From positions 22,806 through 71,638 of the forward strand of contig PDIP01000109.1 in the NCBI GenBank assembly GCA_002811645.1: 48,833 nt of DNA, read 5' to 3'. Shown piece after piece: positions 1-11,433 of the stretch; the first letter of the stretch is position 1; every line of letters begins with the position of its first letter. The notes beneath the pieces were generated by a model. It saw only the letters and a list, made by a program, of their open reading frames with translations. It was not told where the DNA came from and searched no databases. This stretch comes from Corallochytrium limacisporum (Eukaryota > Opisthokonta). The translations under genes were made by a program, and so were the position numbers.

Positions 1-171
1 CGGCAGAGCTAAATCAAAATGAGTAGATTTGATACAATATTCTCAGACAGAGGGTGGTACAGACGACGAGAACGAAGCTAAGTGTTTGACATCATGGCTC
101 CGCCTTTGGTTAGAGGGGAGAACACAACATCTGCTGAGTCAGGAAGTTTGGTGGTCCATGTCGTGGGGAGT

Positions 172-1724
172 TCAGGAAGCACTGCCACCTGTATTGCAGG
201 CATTGTGTTTCTGTATGTACCAGCGGTTATCATAGCCTTGAACCGGAACCATGCTGTAGCATCTGTCATGGGGGAGGAGAGACATGACCAGGCTTTCTTC
301 AAAGGAACCACTGTGATCTAGAACTGTTCTGCGATTTCCTGGACAAGTCTTGATCTGGGGCGGGAACAGCTTAGAGAGGGTCTTGTCACACGTAAGGTAC
401 GGAACACTGTCCATGTCACATACCCAAATCTCAACGACGGCCGTATCACCGGCAAGGGAGTCCACCTTGCCACCCACACTGGAGGAGATTAGAGTGTTGA
501 GAAAAGTATCGGACCACTTAGCGTCGATCAAATTCATGGCTATTTTGGCAACGTTCTTGATTTGGTCTAGGGTTGCAATCTGGCTAGAGGACTCAAGAAC
601 AGGGACCTTGTCATATGGCGCAAGTTGCTCAACACCATCACCCTGGATCCAGGTCTGGATGCCGGTGGTGTTTCCTGGATAAAGTGCATCTCCGGTGATG
701 TAGATGTCAGCTGTGACCTGTGCGGTCCATACGGTAATGTTCAAAATGCTGTTCGGCAGGACCGTTGGAGTGGACCCCCAAGTAACTGTGGTCGTTGTGG
801 TGTTGGTGTGGGACTTGCCCGTTGTATAGGAAAGGCCAACAGATTCGGACACGCTCTGCTTGATGGTTGCAGAGATCTGTTCTGAAAGAGCAAACTTCAG
901 ACCAGCGCTCTCACTGAGGTCAATCTCATCGGAGATTTTGGTGTCACTGGAGACCTGCTTGCTGGAGGATGTCGTTGTAGACTGCGAGATTGCTTTGGAG
1001 TAGTCGTAGAAGAAGTTTGCGCAAAGTGTGTCCCCATTATTTTCGAGAACAGTCTTTGGTGCAGTTATGATCTCAACGGTCTCCACATCCCACATGCGAG
1101 TCACCAGCTCTTTGAATGGCTGGGTAGTAAATGAATTCACTAGATGTCGTTGAGCAACAACTTGGTGGTCCGCAAAATCATAGATGGCATTGGGGAATGC
1201 GATCGCCAAAGGCTTATAGCTGGGCTCCATGGCTGTGGAATTACAGTGTGCTTGCAAAGTGGTGTTGGAAGGGGTCAAGTCATGTACTGCCTTCCACCAT
1301 GCATCCCATTGCTCAGAGTTTGCTTGTGTGCGCTCGATTTCGTACGGTGCTCGATTTCGTACGGTGCCGCGAGAATGGGACCTGCAAGTGCGTTGAGCTT
1401 GAAAAGCAGAGAGTTCCAGGGGTCAATGTTATCAGTTTTGGCGTCGAGAACTTGAAAATTGCCGACTCTGGTTCCCATGTATTGCTCAAACTTAGTACCT
1501 TGTTGGATAATAAACTGGGACAAGGGGCGCATATCGGCGTAGCCATTCATGACCCATGGAAAGTAACTTGATTTACCCTGATCGCCATCGAAGTCCCAAA
1601 CGGACACATCTGCAGTATAGTTCTTTGAAGGGCAGATGTAGGTAATCTGGGGCCACTCCTCAGCCTGTACAGCGGTGCAGACGAACAGCAAGAGGCAGAA
1701 AATTTTAATGGTTCGGTTCATCAT
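172..1724 (-). pseudogene. Frameshifted copy of the aerolysin-like secreted protein (paralogue 1)
   Basis: This is a minus-strand relative of the intact gene at 3912-5444, alignable along its whole length. The start is the ATG pair at 1724/1721, followed by a hydrophobic signal peptide ending near VQA. The reading frame matches the paralogue up to the APYEIE block and is then broken by a 17-bp tandem duplication at 1332-1365. Because 17 is not a multiple of three, the frame shifts and a stop is reached at 1275, giving a 149-residue product. The remaining two thirds are open in another frame down to the TGA at 172, including the Ser/Thr-rich beta region and the ADWSDTF-like C-terminal block. 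No second lesion is evident, so the break looks recent or could be an assembly error. The box matching the paralogue's TATA element is also altered. Resemblance to aerolysin/ETX-MTX2 pore formers is inferred from the strand pattern only. Confidence 0.8.
1332..1367. repeat. 17-bp tandem duplication breaking the reading frame
   Basis: The 17-mer gctcgatttcgtacggt occurs at 1332-1348 and again at 1349-1365, and the match runs two bases further. The paralogue at 3912-5444 carries a single related copy at this point. This is the only frame lesion found in the copy. Confidence 0.95.
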
Positions 1725-1790
1725 GGTCTGAGACGTCGGGATCTTCGCCCGGCAGCAGCTCAAAACAATGTACTGTTTCCGGCACAACCT

Positions 1791-1798
1791 TCCAAATA
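1791..1798 (-). promoter_or_regulatory. Degenerate TATA-type box of the broken copy
   Basis: On the minus strand this reads TATTTGGA, in the context CAGCTATTTGGA. The intact paralogue has TAGCTATTTAAA at the corresponding place, so the AA core has become GG. Confidence 0.5.
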
Positions 1799-3911
1799 GC
1801 TGACTAGCAAAGACACCCTTCAACTCTGGTCTTCTTATGTTCATGTAGCTACCATCCGTATCGTAATCTAGCCATGGATGGAGGACACTTCCACTGCGTC
1901 ATGCGCCGGACACGGTTGAGTCCGCCCTTTCGGTATTCCCCCCGGTGCCACGATCCCCACTGCGGGTCTTTCCCCGAACTCTTCCTTCAAATGTCCATCG
2001 TTATCCGCAAGAGTGAGATGGGGGGGAGCCTTGCCGAATCGCCCCCAATGCCTAGACTACGAAAGCATCCCGTTTGGTCTCCCCGCACAACGAGGGAGAG
2101 TCACCACTTCGTGGGATGTGTAACCCACCCAAAGCGTAACACGCTCCATTATTACGCGCAGTTGGTGCGCACATATGGTTGCGGTGGACTCCCACTTGTG
2201 CGCAACGATGAGGTGCAATCCTCGTCTCAGAGATCTTAGTGTCCTGGCTGTTCTATGGGACCAGGGTTTACTGCTACAAAGAAAGTGGCGGCTCTCGAAC
2301 CGCATCACAGTCCGGACAAGGTATGCAGCACGAATGAAGGTATTGCCAAGTGGTGATGGACGGCGCATGGCCGTGATCGATCAATCTTACCATCATTGGC
2401 TGGACAATGGCAGTCCCGCGAATTGTGTATTAGAAAAGGAAATTACAATGTTATACGTGTCTGACAAATACGTGCTCCACCGGATATCGCTTGAGCGCAG
2501 CTGATCATATCAAAGTCGTGAGGACTGATGGCGACGCGGGTCAGTGAAAAGGTGACTCACGGAACAGTGAGCTCAGGCTTGCTGACCTTTCAACGACTCC
2601 ACTCAACTCCTCGTACCCAAACGCGTGCATGAGTCACCAAGTCCCAGATCTGCTTTCCACGAACGTGAAGCGTCAGTCGAAAAAGGAACGGTGACGTAGT
2701 CAGTCCACTGCTAATGCAGCCAGTTTCATCGTCTGCAAAGGTCCCTGGTCTCTCTCTCCGAGAAGGAAGCTGCGATAATGTTCGTCAGTACCTTGGGATC
2801 CCGCTGAAGTTCTGCCTTCTATGGTAGTTCCTCCTTCTCACATTTCGCTACAGACACGCGGGCTTTGTCCAGGGTTTTGTTCAGAAATCAAGAAGCCCGG
2901 CCCCGTGAATCCGCACCGGACGGAGAATTTCTGGATCTTGATAACCATCCAGCCGTCGCAGAAATGCTTGTAGTTCTCTAAATTTCCTGCCGCGGGGGGG
3001 GGGGGAAGGGCCGCCCCCGCTCACCGCCCCGCAGGAGGGGGCAAGAATGCCCTCGCGGATTCTTCACGCCTGTGTTAGGTGATACGCAGTCTGCGCTGGT
3101 TCTTCATGTTTGCTCGCATATTTGGTGCCCTGCCCTGGCGAATGTTCCGGTATGTTTGAAATGGTCTCAAAGGGTCCCGACTTCTACGGAAGCGTTTCCA
3201 CTAATACCTCGGAAGGGACACGTACTAGACAACGCATCCTGTAATAGACAAGAAGAAGCATCAAGTGCTCCTCCATACGTAGTAGCTTGCTCAAACATAA
3301 CCATGGGGACAAAAGCAGCTATCAAGACCCGAAACCTGCTACTGCCTTTCCCAAGCTGTCGCCATGCAGAACACGGCAATTTCCCCAAGTTCAGTGGATC
3401 AGCCCAGATGCTGTTGAACAGCTGGGCCCCGCATCCCATTCATGGTTCGCATGGGCCATCGTCCGGGAGTCCATTTTAACCACACGTCCCTACCCTCTCC
3501 GTCCCACTCTGCGAAAAACGAGGCGGTGTGCTTCTCCCCCTTCGCGGTCCGGGACCGGGGCGGCCTCCCCGTCCGCTCGGGGTCAAGGTCAGGGACGCGG
3601 TTAAAGTCTTTTTTGAGATTGAAACAGGAAGTGAGACTGCGCAGAAACATTCTGAACGGTAGGGGTAGATTGAGCTATAGGTAGTAATAGTCGTATTGAA
3701 GTTAACAAGGAAAAAAGAAAGGAAAACCCAAAATAGAGCTCTTGCGTAGAACCTACGTCAAGAGCATGGGAAAGGACCCAATGATTGGTCAGTTGGTACA
3801 GAAAACAAAGATATTCCGTAACCAAACATCAGGGCTTCCGCCCTTGGTTGAAGGAGGCAACACCCCATCTACTGGATGGCAGAGTTTCGTAGTCCATGTT
3901 GAGGCCTTGCC
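1799..3911. other. Intergenic region between the two minus-strand paralogues
   Basis: No convincing coding region. The part from about 1850 to 2240 is a diverged copy of about 5640-6060 behind the second paralogue; both share a cagttggtgcgcac segment. The part 2377-2960 is copy 1 of the triplicated element. A G12 run is at about 2994-3005, followed by GC-rich DNA to 3080 and again at 3480-3610. Confidence 0.6.
2377..2960. repeat. Triplicated non-coding element, copy 1
   Basis: It aligns to 6130-6605 and, over its full length, to 6671-7290. Shared blocks include ggaaattac near 2440, ctgatcat near 2501, the gtcagtacctt/gccagtacctt block near 2785, the ttctatggtag block near 2817 and the gacggag block near 2918. 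No frame stays open across the copies. Confidence 0.75.
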
Positions 3912-5444
3912 TCAAGATGCACTATCGTCTGTTGTGCAGTCTTCGTTCTTCACGACGTACCAGCGGTTGTCGTGTTCTTCCACTGGAACCAGGCTATAGC
4001 ATGGATCATCAGGGAAGAGGGACATAATCATGCTCTGTTCAAAGGATCCAGGGTTTTCCACTACTGCCCTGCGGCTTCCTGGACAAGTGCTGAGCTGGGG
4101 CGGGTATAACTTAGAGAGGGTCTTGTCACACAAATAGGCCGGAACACTGTCCATGTCACACGCCCAAATCTCAATAATGGCCGTATCACCCACAATTGAA
4201 TCCGCCTTACCACCCACACTGGAGGAGACCAGAGTATTTAGAAAGGTATCGGACCAGTCCGCGCCGATTAAATGCATGGCCATTTTGGCAACGGTCTTAA
4301 TTTGGTCTAGGGTTACAATCTCGCCAACTGACAATAGGGCAGGGATATCGTCCGTCAGGTCGTTTCTCACAAGACCGTCACCCTGGATCAAGACCATGAT
4401 CCCAGTTGTGTTTCCAGGATAGAGTGCATCGCCGGTCACGTAGATGTCTGCTGACACCTGTGCGGTCCATGCAGTAATGTTCAAAACGCTGTTCGGTAGC
4501 ATTTCAGGCGTGGCACCCCAAGTAACCGTGGTCGTGGTGGTGTTGGTGTGGGTTGTTCCCGTTGTATAGGAGACGCCGATACTTTCTGACACGCTGGTCT
4601 TGATGGTAGAACTAATCGACTCAGACATAACTCCAAGCGATAGACTAGCGCTTTCACTGAGGTCAATTTCATAAGAAATCTTGGTGTCGCTGGAGACTGT
4701 CTCGCTCGAGGATGTCGTTGTAGACTGCGAAACTGCTTTGGAATAAAGGAAGACAGCGTGACCGCAAATAGTGGCACCATTCTCTTCGATAACAGTCTTT
4801 GGTTGGGTTAAGAGATCAACAGTCTCCACTTGCCACATGCGAGTCAGCAGCTCTTCGAATGGTTGAACACTATACGAGTTCACGAGAGGGTTTATCGAAT
4901 CAAGTTCTCCGTCCCGCCAGATTAAATAGGCGCTGGGAAACGAAATCGCGTAAGGCTTAAAGCTAGAACTGGTTGCACTGGAATCACAGTTCGCTGTCGC
5001 AGAGTAGTTGGCAGGGCTCAATGCATGCACTGCTTCCCACCACGCATCCCAGTCGTCAGCGTTTGCTGATGTGCGCTCGATCTCGTATGGTGCCGCGAGA
5101 ATGGGACCTGTAAGCACGTTGAGCTTGAAGATCAGAGAGTTCCAGGGGTCAATATTTCCAGTATCGGGGTCCAGAACCTGAAAGTGGCCTACTCTGGTTC
5201 CCATGTAATCCTCAAAGTCAGCACCTTGTTGGGCAATAAACTGGGACAAAGCACGCATGTCGGCGTAGCCATTCATGACCCATGGATAGTAACTTGCTTC
5301 ACTTTGGTCGCCATCGACGTCCCAAATAGACACATTTGCCGTATAATTAGCTGTAGGGCACAGGCCGCCAAGCAGTGCGCCGGTAGTCACCTGCACAGAG
5401 GTACAGAGCAACAGAAAGGCACAAACACTTTGGAGTTGCTTCAT
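3912..5444 (-). CDS. Secreted aerolysin-like family protein (paralogue 2, intact)
   Basis: The 510-residue protein starts at the ATG at 5444; upstream in-frame codons lie in the 5' leader below a TATTTAAA box at 5574-5581. Residues 1-22 form a signal peptide. Residues 25-230 are an N-terminal domain with a GYADMR...FEDYMGTR block that is recognisable in all four paralogues in the window. Residues 235-345 alternate Ser/Thr with hydrophobic residues, contain a TTTTTVTW strand, and lead into an LPNSVLNITAWTAQ block. This strand-loop-strand pattern resembles the aerolysin/ETX-MTX2 pore-forming fold. Residues 396-413 carry the ADWSDTF block, and the last 85 residues hold several conserved cysteines. 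Multiple NxT/S sequons agree with secretion. Known relatives of that fold oligomerise into membrane pores; whether this protein does is inference. It could be a structural or lectin-like extracellular protein using the same fold. Confidence 0.85.
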   Translation of the reverse strand: MKQLQSVCAFLLLCTSVQVTTGALLGGLCPTANYTANVSIWDVDGDQSEASYYPWVMNGYADMRALSQFIAQQGADFEDYMGTRVGHFQVLDPDTGNIDPWNSLIFKLNVLTGPILAAPYEIERTSANADDWDAWWEAVHALSPANYSATANCDSSATSSSFKPYAISFPSAYLIWRDGELDSINPLVNSYSVQPFEELLTRMWQVETVDLLTQPKTVIEENGATICGHAVFLYSKAVSQSTTTSSSETVSSDTKISYEIDLSESASLSLGVMSESISSTIKTSVSESIGVSYTTGTTHTNTTTTTVTWGATPEMLPNSVLNITAWTAQVSADIYVTGDALYPGNTTGIMVLIQGDGLVRNDLTDDIPALLSVGEIVTLDQIKTVAKMAMHLIGADWSDTFLNTLVSSSVGGKADSIVGDTAIIEIWACDMDSVPAYLCDKTLSKLYPPQLSTCPGSRRAVVENPGSFEQSMIMSLFPDDPCYSLVPVEEHDNRWYVVKNEDCTTDDSAS

Positions 5445-5573
5445 CGTGATCTCTCTTCTCGGGAACCACTCGTGATCTGTCTGCTCGGGAACTAGTCGTG
5501 TTCTGACTCGTCGGGAGCTTTGCGCGGCATTAGCGAGCAAAATCATTCGTCTGATTCGGTAGAGATCTCTCCG

Positions 5574-5581
5574 TTTAAATA
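5574..5581 (-). promoter_or_regulatory. TATTTAAA box of the gene at 3912-5444
   Basis: TATTTAAA on the minus strand, about 130 bp upstream of the ATG. The same box is found upstream of six other genes here. Confidence 0.65.
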
Positions 5582-6129
5582 GCTACATACATAAAACATA
5601 ACGCTTTAATACTCACCATCCTAGAGTGTAGACATCCGAAATACTGTGTCCTCATCATGGGTGGGGAAGACTTCCACAGAAGTCATGTGCCGGACGCGAA
5701 CACTGAACACATTCCCTTTCTCCCCACGGGGCCCCCGGAGGCGGGGGAAAGGAGGAGAGCTTCCACCCTCTTCCCTGCCATCCGGCTTCCCCCGAACATT
5801 TCCTTCCAGTGCAGCCGTTATCGGTGCGATGAGATGAAGGGTTCGCAATGTCCTTCCCCCAACCATCACCACCACCACCGCTCTATGCCATGCGCAAGAC
5901 TACCAAACAATCCCGTTCGGTCTCCCACACAAGGGAGGATCCCCGGTTGATGGGTGTGTGCAGGGCCAGCGAATGCGAAATACACACTTCTTCTACGTAC
6001 AGTTGGTGCGCACTTACGGTTGCGGTGCGGTTGCACTTGCACCGGCCGGTGAGGCGTACTCTCCTTCCATGAGCTGATGCTGGCTCAGATCATGATTCGA
6101 CACTACAAGGGAAGTTGCAGTTGCTATAT

Positions 6130-6605
6130 CGCGTCATAGCCGTTCCAACTTACGTATCTAGGCAATGCCTGTGCCCTGATTCGTGTCTTAGGATACGAGA
6201 ATACACTCCTATACGTGACAATTACGTTCTGCTACACCGTACCCATCCCTTGTGTGTTCCAGCTGATCATCACTTGACCACGGTGGATATGAAACAGCGA
6301 GGACTGAAGATGCATCGAGTTCAGGATCGCAGATGATGCTGTTCAGCAACATAGGTGACTCACAGGATGGTGGCAGCAGCCGTTTTCTAGAGCGAATACG
6401 CTGGCTCACTCCGACGAGGAAATCGCTTCGCTTCGCCAGTACCTTGAGATCCCTCTATATTCATGCCTTCTACGGTAGTCCTGCTTCTGGCATTTTCGCT
6501 GAAGAAAACACGTGGACTTTGCCCAGGATTCTGGTCATAATTGCCGGATCCGGGTCCATGGAACCGTCAGACGGAGATTTTGTGTCGATTTTGACAACCA
6601 GTGTG
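6130..6605. repeat. Triplicated non-coding element, copy 2 (internally shortened)
   Basis: It matches the two ends of copies 1 and 3 but lacks the central part that those two share (the gaacgtga...gtcagt segment near 2662-2700 and 7008-7056). Its 3' half, with gccagtaccttgagatcc at about 6438, is very close to copy 3. Confidence 0.7.
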
Positions 6606-6670
6606 GGTGGGTGTCCACGGTTAGTTTCTAATTCTAATTCCTTGGGGGGGGGGGGGTCCTTCCGTTTGCT

Positions 6671-7290
6671 GTGATCAGTTCATCTTTTCATCCTTGGCCA
6701 GGCAATGACACCCGCTCGAGCCCCCGGTATTAGAGTAGGAAATTACGGTACTCTCCGTGTCCAAGAATCACGTCCTGTTACACCCTACTCACCTCTCATC
6801 TGTCCAACCTGATCATCGCCTGAGCACGGTTGTGCAAACAGTGAGGGCTGAAGATGAATCGAGGGCACGTATCGCCCGTGAGATTAGCATCACCAACAAT
6901 GGTTGCAATGGACTTACGAAAAATGTTACTGTCTTTTCAGCGGGCTCCCAAAGCCCTCTAACCAGGAGGTTTACATGAATCACTAAGACCTAAACCCCCT
7001 TTCCCGGAACGTGACGCGGCCGTCCTGAAAGGAACAGCAAAACAACACAGTCAGTGTAGAGCTGATGGAAAATCCGTTTAATTCTCTGCAAATGTCCGTG
7101 GTCTGCAACTCTGGCGAGGAACCGGCATCACTTCGCCAGTACCTTGAGATGCCGCTGTATTTATGCCTTCTATGGCAGTGTCCCCCTTTCTCGCAATTCG
7201 CTGCAGTCACGTGGACTGTGCTCGAGGTTTTTGTTCTACCGACCCAAGAATCCGGCGGACGGAGGATTTTCTCGATGGGGACAACTCCGG
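6671..7290. repeat. Triplicated non-coding element, copy 3
   Basis: Full-length copy directly after copy 2, colinear with copy 1 including the central gaacgtga...gtcagt segment. It ends at the gacggaggattttctcga block near 7258-7275. Confidence 0.7.
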
Positions 7291-8530
7291 GAACGTCAGT
7301 TCGTAATACCAGGTACCCCTGGTACTAGGCAGGCACCTCTGTTTTCTGCCGATGACTTGTCCGCGTGCTTAACAAAACTGGTCAGTATCCTTTAGCCATC
7401 GTCATCAGCTAAGCAATTTTACCTTTTGCTCGCTACAGCCTCAGCAGCGCCTTCACTAACTTCGTGGGAGCGTAGGGAACATGGATCTCGGCTGAGGAAA
7501 CCCCAGCTCGACAAACTCAGATATACCACCATCCTTGAAAGCGAAAGACTCCAGCAGAACGATCTACGGCTGCCTTATCGAATCATTGCCAGAGAATCAA
7601 GCATGAATGGTTCCCGCCGATGCTATTATGGAAGTTTTCAGGCAGGTGACGACTGTGCCCATGTCATGGGACAAGGAATATGACGGCTGTGACATCGGCA
7701 GACCCGGCCAAGTATCATGGAGCACAAAAGCACTGCACAACCTCTGGCACCCCCTCAACTTGAGGCGGTCGAAACTGAAGCCCTAGCCACATTATTAATC
7801 CCAGCCAAAGAAAAAGGCGGCCGGGTTTTCCCCGGGCGGGGGGACCTTCTCCCCGCTGGGCCTGGAAAGAAAAGAGAGGCCCCCCCCCCCCCCGGCGGGC
7901 GGGGGGAGGAGAGGATGAAAGCGTAAGGAGCAAAACCTACTGCAACATTAGGCAAGAATTTTTACTTAAGGAAACAGAAAAACGAGAAAGTCAAGCATCT
8001 GCAAAAATGGGGTCCATTTAATCTTCTTCATGCGTAGGTGGAAGTGTGGGGCTGCTTATAGGTTTTCTCTGTGTGTGTGTGGGGGGGGGGGCTGCAGGCT
8101 GTCCTTTCCAAAGTCCTGCTCGCTGGTGTGGTCTTGGATCCGTTTCGTGGCCCACCCACCAACCAACCAACCCTCCCGGCGCCTCTTGGATCGGTGGGAT
8201 TGGGCTCTGGGTACCGATGGTACCTGGTATGTTCACTACTGAAGGCCCCAGTCTGTGGAACCGCTGGTGAAAAAGCAGGAGGAGGTTGGTGTAAAGGGAA
8301 CCCCAGTGCAACTTCTTCGGTCTTTTGTGGTGCGGTGGATCCACCACTCCCCTCTGTCCGAAAAAGAATGTTAGAAACAAAAAAAGGGAAGGGGGGCGTC
8401 AAAAAGGGGTGTCCGACGGAATTGTTTTACACCCCTCCCTCCCCCCGGGGGGGAATTCACACTCCCTTGCTCCCCTGCCAGCCAGCTCCCGGCAGCACTC
8501 CGCAACGCTGTCCCTGGGCCTGTGCCCTCC

Positions 8531-8586
8531 CTCTCTGTGTCTGTGTGTGTGTGTGTGTGTGTCTCTCTCTCTCTCTGTGTCTCTCT
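8531..8586. repeat. Compound (GT)n(CT)n microsatellite
   Basis: Alternating GT followed by CT dinucleotides, ending next to a C run at 8589-8600. Confidence 0.9.
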
Positions 8587-10563
8587 GGCCCCCCCCCCCC
8601 CAACAAAACCGATCCTCTCTTCTCAATTTCCCAGTCCATTTTAGCAGCATGTCCATTCCTGGCAGTTGATAAACCGGAAGAGCTACTCAGAATGCCGGGC
8701 ATGGCAAAACGAAAGGGAGTAGATAGAAACCTACGAAAACAACGGGAGTGGTTTAGGTATAAAAGAGCCAGCCAGCGAGGAAGGAGGACCATGTGCGAGA
8801 CGACTAGGACAACGGGGCCAACAAAAACGTGCTAGCCTAGCACGCGACATGGATGATTTGTGGAGCATATAAGAACAGCTGGAGGCTGGGTGTTACATGT
8901 CCCCTTCATCCTCTGGCATGTCATTGCTGAGTTGTTAACCATTGCGCGACAGACCTTTTAGCCATGTCCGCGATGTGCGATGCTCGCAGCACCCAACAAA
9001 GAACTCGGGGCCCACCCACAGGTGTGGAGCAGAAAAGGATCTGATGGTGTAATCCGGATCACACAGGTCTAAGGTAGGCTTAGAGTTAAGTCACCTCGGC
9101 CTTCCACGCTTTCTACGAAACAAACGTGACGTAGGCACCGTCGCCAAAATATCGCTGGGATACTTGGTCAATCTTTGTCTGAGGTGCCCAGTCTGTGTGG
9201 AACCCAGACACAAATAATGTCCAAACCTCCTGGAACTCGGTGATTGGGTTAGGCAGGACCGAACAAAAGATCCACAAGCAACCCACCACATGAGAAACAC
9301 ACCCCCGGGCCCACCACCACACACACACTCTCTCTCTCTCACACAGACTCTCACAGAGAGAAAGAAAGGGTTAGGGAAGACAAGAGAGCCGAGGAGAGCG
9401 ATGGTAGATACACATACAAACCAAGACAAAGGCTTTTAGCTCTCATAACCCCCTCCCCAACATTGCATTAAAAAAAAGTACCGGTGTGTACAACGATTTT
9501 TTTGGGGTTTAAACAGGGAAAAAAAAATAGAAAACCCCTCAAATCGCGGGTGGTGGGCTGTCCGCCGTTGTCCATTTCTTTGATTTTCTTTATCCTTTGC
9601 GGTTGAGAGACCCGCAAACTCTCTAAGCCCGCCCTCCCCCCCCAAGTCTTACGCCAGTCAACCCACCTACTCCCCATCCCGTGGTACTGAGTGTAGCGGG
9701 CGGAACCCCCCCTCTCCCTCGGCCTTTGTAGATCGAAAAGTTTTTTTGAGTCCGAGACGGAAAGCTTTCAGTGCTGCGGGGGCTACCAAAGAAAAATAAA
9801 GATTTAAGGGAAAAACATTTGACGGCAGGTTTTTCGAGGGAAGTGTTTGATATTGTCTGTTACGACATTATTGGGCAGTACAATCTCAGGCCATTTACAT
9901 ACTTAAAAATCAAGCACTAGCCCCCGGGATGCTGTACCCAGACCACCACCACCACCACTCCGGGAGAGTGAGATCTGACCCACCTCGGACTTGGTGTCGT
10001 CGCAGCTGCTACGGCCCCATAACCCCCCCCCCACCAAACCACACACGCCTGGTCAACTCTAACTCTCTCTCTCTACTGTTGAATACAAAAATGTACGGTT
10101 GTTCACAACTACCCCATTATTTTTTTATTACACACTCACAAGGATATTTATTTTCTTCTTGGTTTTCTCCCCGTTCACTTGTGGCTTCTCTCACTCTTTT
10201 CCTCCCTCCGCGCCCTCTCCTTCTGGAGAAGAGAGGAGAGAGAAAAAGTGCAGGAAGGGAGGGGGAGGGGGGGGGGGCCTGGCAGATTAGTTGGCTATTC
10301 TCTTGGGTTCACTATAGGCAACAATGATCGCACGCGGCGATAATAAGGAGAAAAGAAAAAAAGCCAAACACCACCAAAAAAAACGGTAACCACACCGAAG
10401 AGAGAAGAAGGGGGGCGGGGGGGGGGGACCGCTCGCCTTGAGCTCGCAAGGTTAAGTACTCCGGCTCTTCTCTCGCCGCAGCAGCCCCGGAGAAAGGGGT
10501 GTGGCATCGGTCCAAAAAAAAAAGACACAAAAAATTGACAGGCATCGCTGTCGCCCCGAAGAC

Positions 10564-10568
<5 letters not shown>

Positions 10569-10606
<38 letters not shown>
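10569..10606. repeat. (AG)n microsatellite
   Basis: Nineteen uninterrupted AG units. Confidence 0.95.
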
Positions 10607-10607
<1 letters not shown>

Positions 10608-10675
10608 AAACGGGGAGAGCGGGAAAATGACTGAGTGACTGAAGTGAGTGAGGAAATGAGAGCGATCGATGTAAA

Positions 10676-10701
10676 CACTACAACTACTACTACTACTACA
10701 C
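10676..10701. repeat. (ACT)n microsatellite
   Basis: Short run of ACT/TAC units; a similar run is at 11408-11433. Confidence 0.8.
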
Positions 10702-11053
10702 ACCGAAGTAAATTACAAATCATCACCAAGGAAATTATTCATCATTTTTTGTTTATTGTTTTCCATAGTTCCTTAGGGCTTTCAAGGCCGGGTTTTAAAA
10801 GACATACCACCGCAGCGAGCAAGCAAATAGTCAGCAGCAGGCGAGGCAAGCCGACGCACCACCACGACTGGTTAGGCTCAGAACGGGGTAGGAGAATGCA
10901 ATCTTACTAAATAGACCAGCATCTCTTTTCTTTTTATACATATATTTACTACTATAAATCAGATATTTGGGTATGTGGAAAGCAAAATCACGGAGTATAT
11001 ACTGTGGATGATATTATGGTATTTTCCTTTTTTTTCTTCTTTTGTGCTCCGTG

Positions 11054-11076
11054 GTCTCTCTCTCTCTCTCTCTCTC
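11054..11076. repeat. (CT)n microsatellite
   Basis: About eleven CT units followed by C5. Confidence 0.9.
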
Positions 11077-11407
11077 CCCCGGTGAAGTCATTTCCCCAAG
11101 AATTAAAAAACTTTGCCTTTCTCCAGTACCACCGAACTCTCTTCAGCAGCACAGCCAGCCAGTCATCACAAAAAGCCCGAAAGCCCGAAAAGTCCGAAAG
11201 CCAAACGACAATCAAAAAGGCGAGAGAGTTGTGGCGCATTTTATTTAAGCCATAAAGCTTCGTCATTGTTTGACTTTGTTTTATTGCACTCTCCCTTATT
11301 TTAAAATTGTCCTTTCTATCGGTAGGTGTCCTTTTTTTTTGGAACGTCTCGAAAATTGTTTTCGATGATGGCGGCACGCGCAACGCACCACACAGGAGAG
11401 AAAGCCC

Positions 11408-11433
11408 TATACTATTACTACTACTACTACTAC
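11408..11433. repeat. (TAC)n microsatellite
   Basis: Run of TAC/ACT units followed by GAGA-rich DNA. Confidence 0.85.

Larger units (their letters stand above)
5582..7670. other. Intergenic region holding element copies 2 and 3
   Basis: No gene recognised. The segment 5640-6060 is the diverged counterpart of 1850-2240. Copies 2 and 3 of the triplicated element lie in tandem at 6130-6605 and 6671-7290. A G run of about 12 (near 6644-6656) follows copy 2, as one follows copy 1. The rest, 7290-7670, shows nothing recognisable. Confidence 0.55.

Noticed and set aside
8071-8835. Plus-strand frame of 254 codons
   Set aside because: Made of microsatellite and poly-C/G translation (CVCVCV, SLSLSL, PPPP); no domain.
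10295-10729. Minus-strand frame of 144 codons
   Set aside because: Driven by the (AG)n and (ACT)n microsatellites; no credible protein features.
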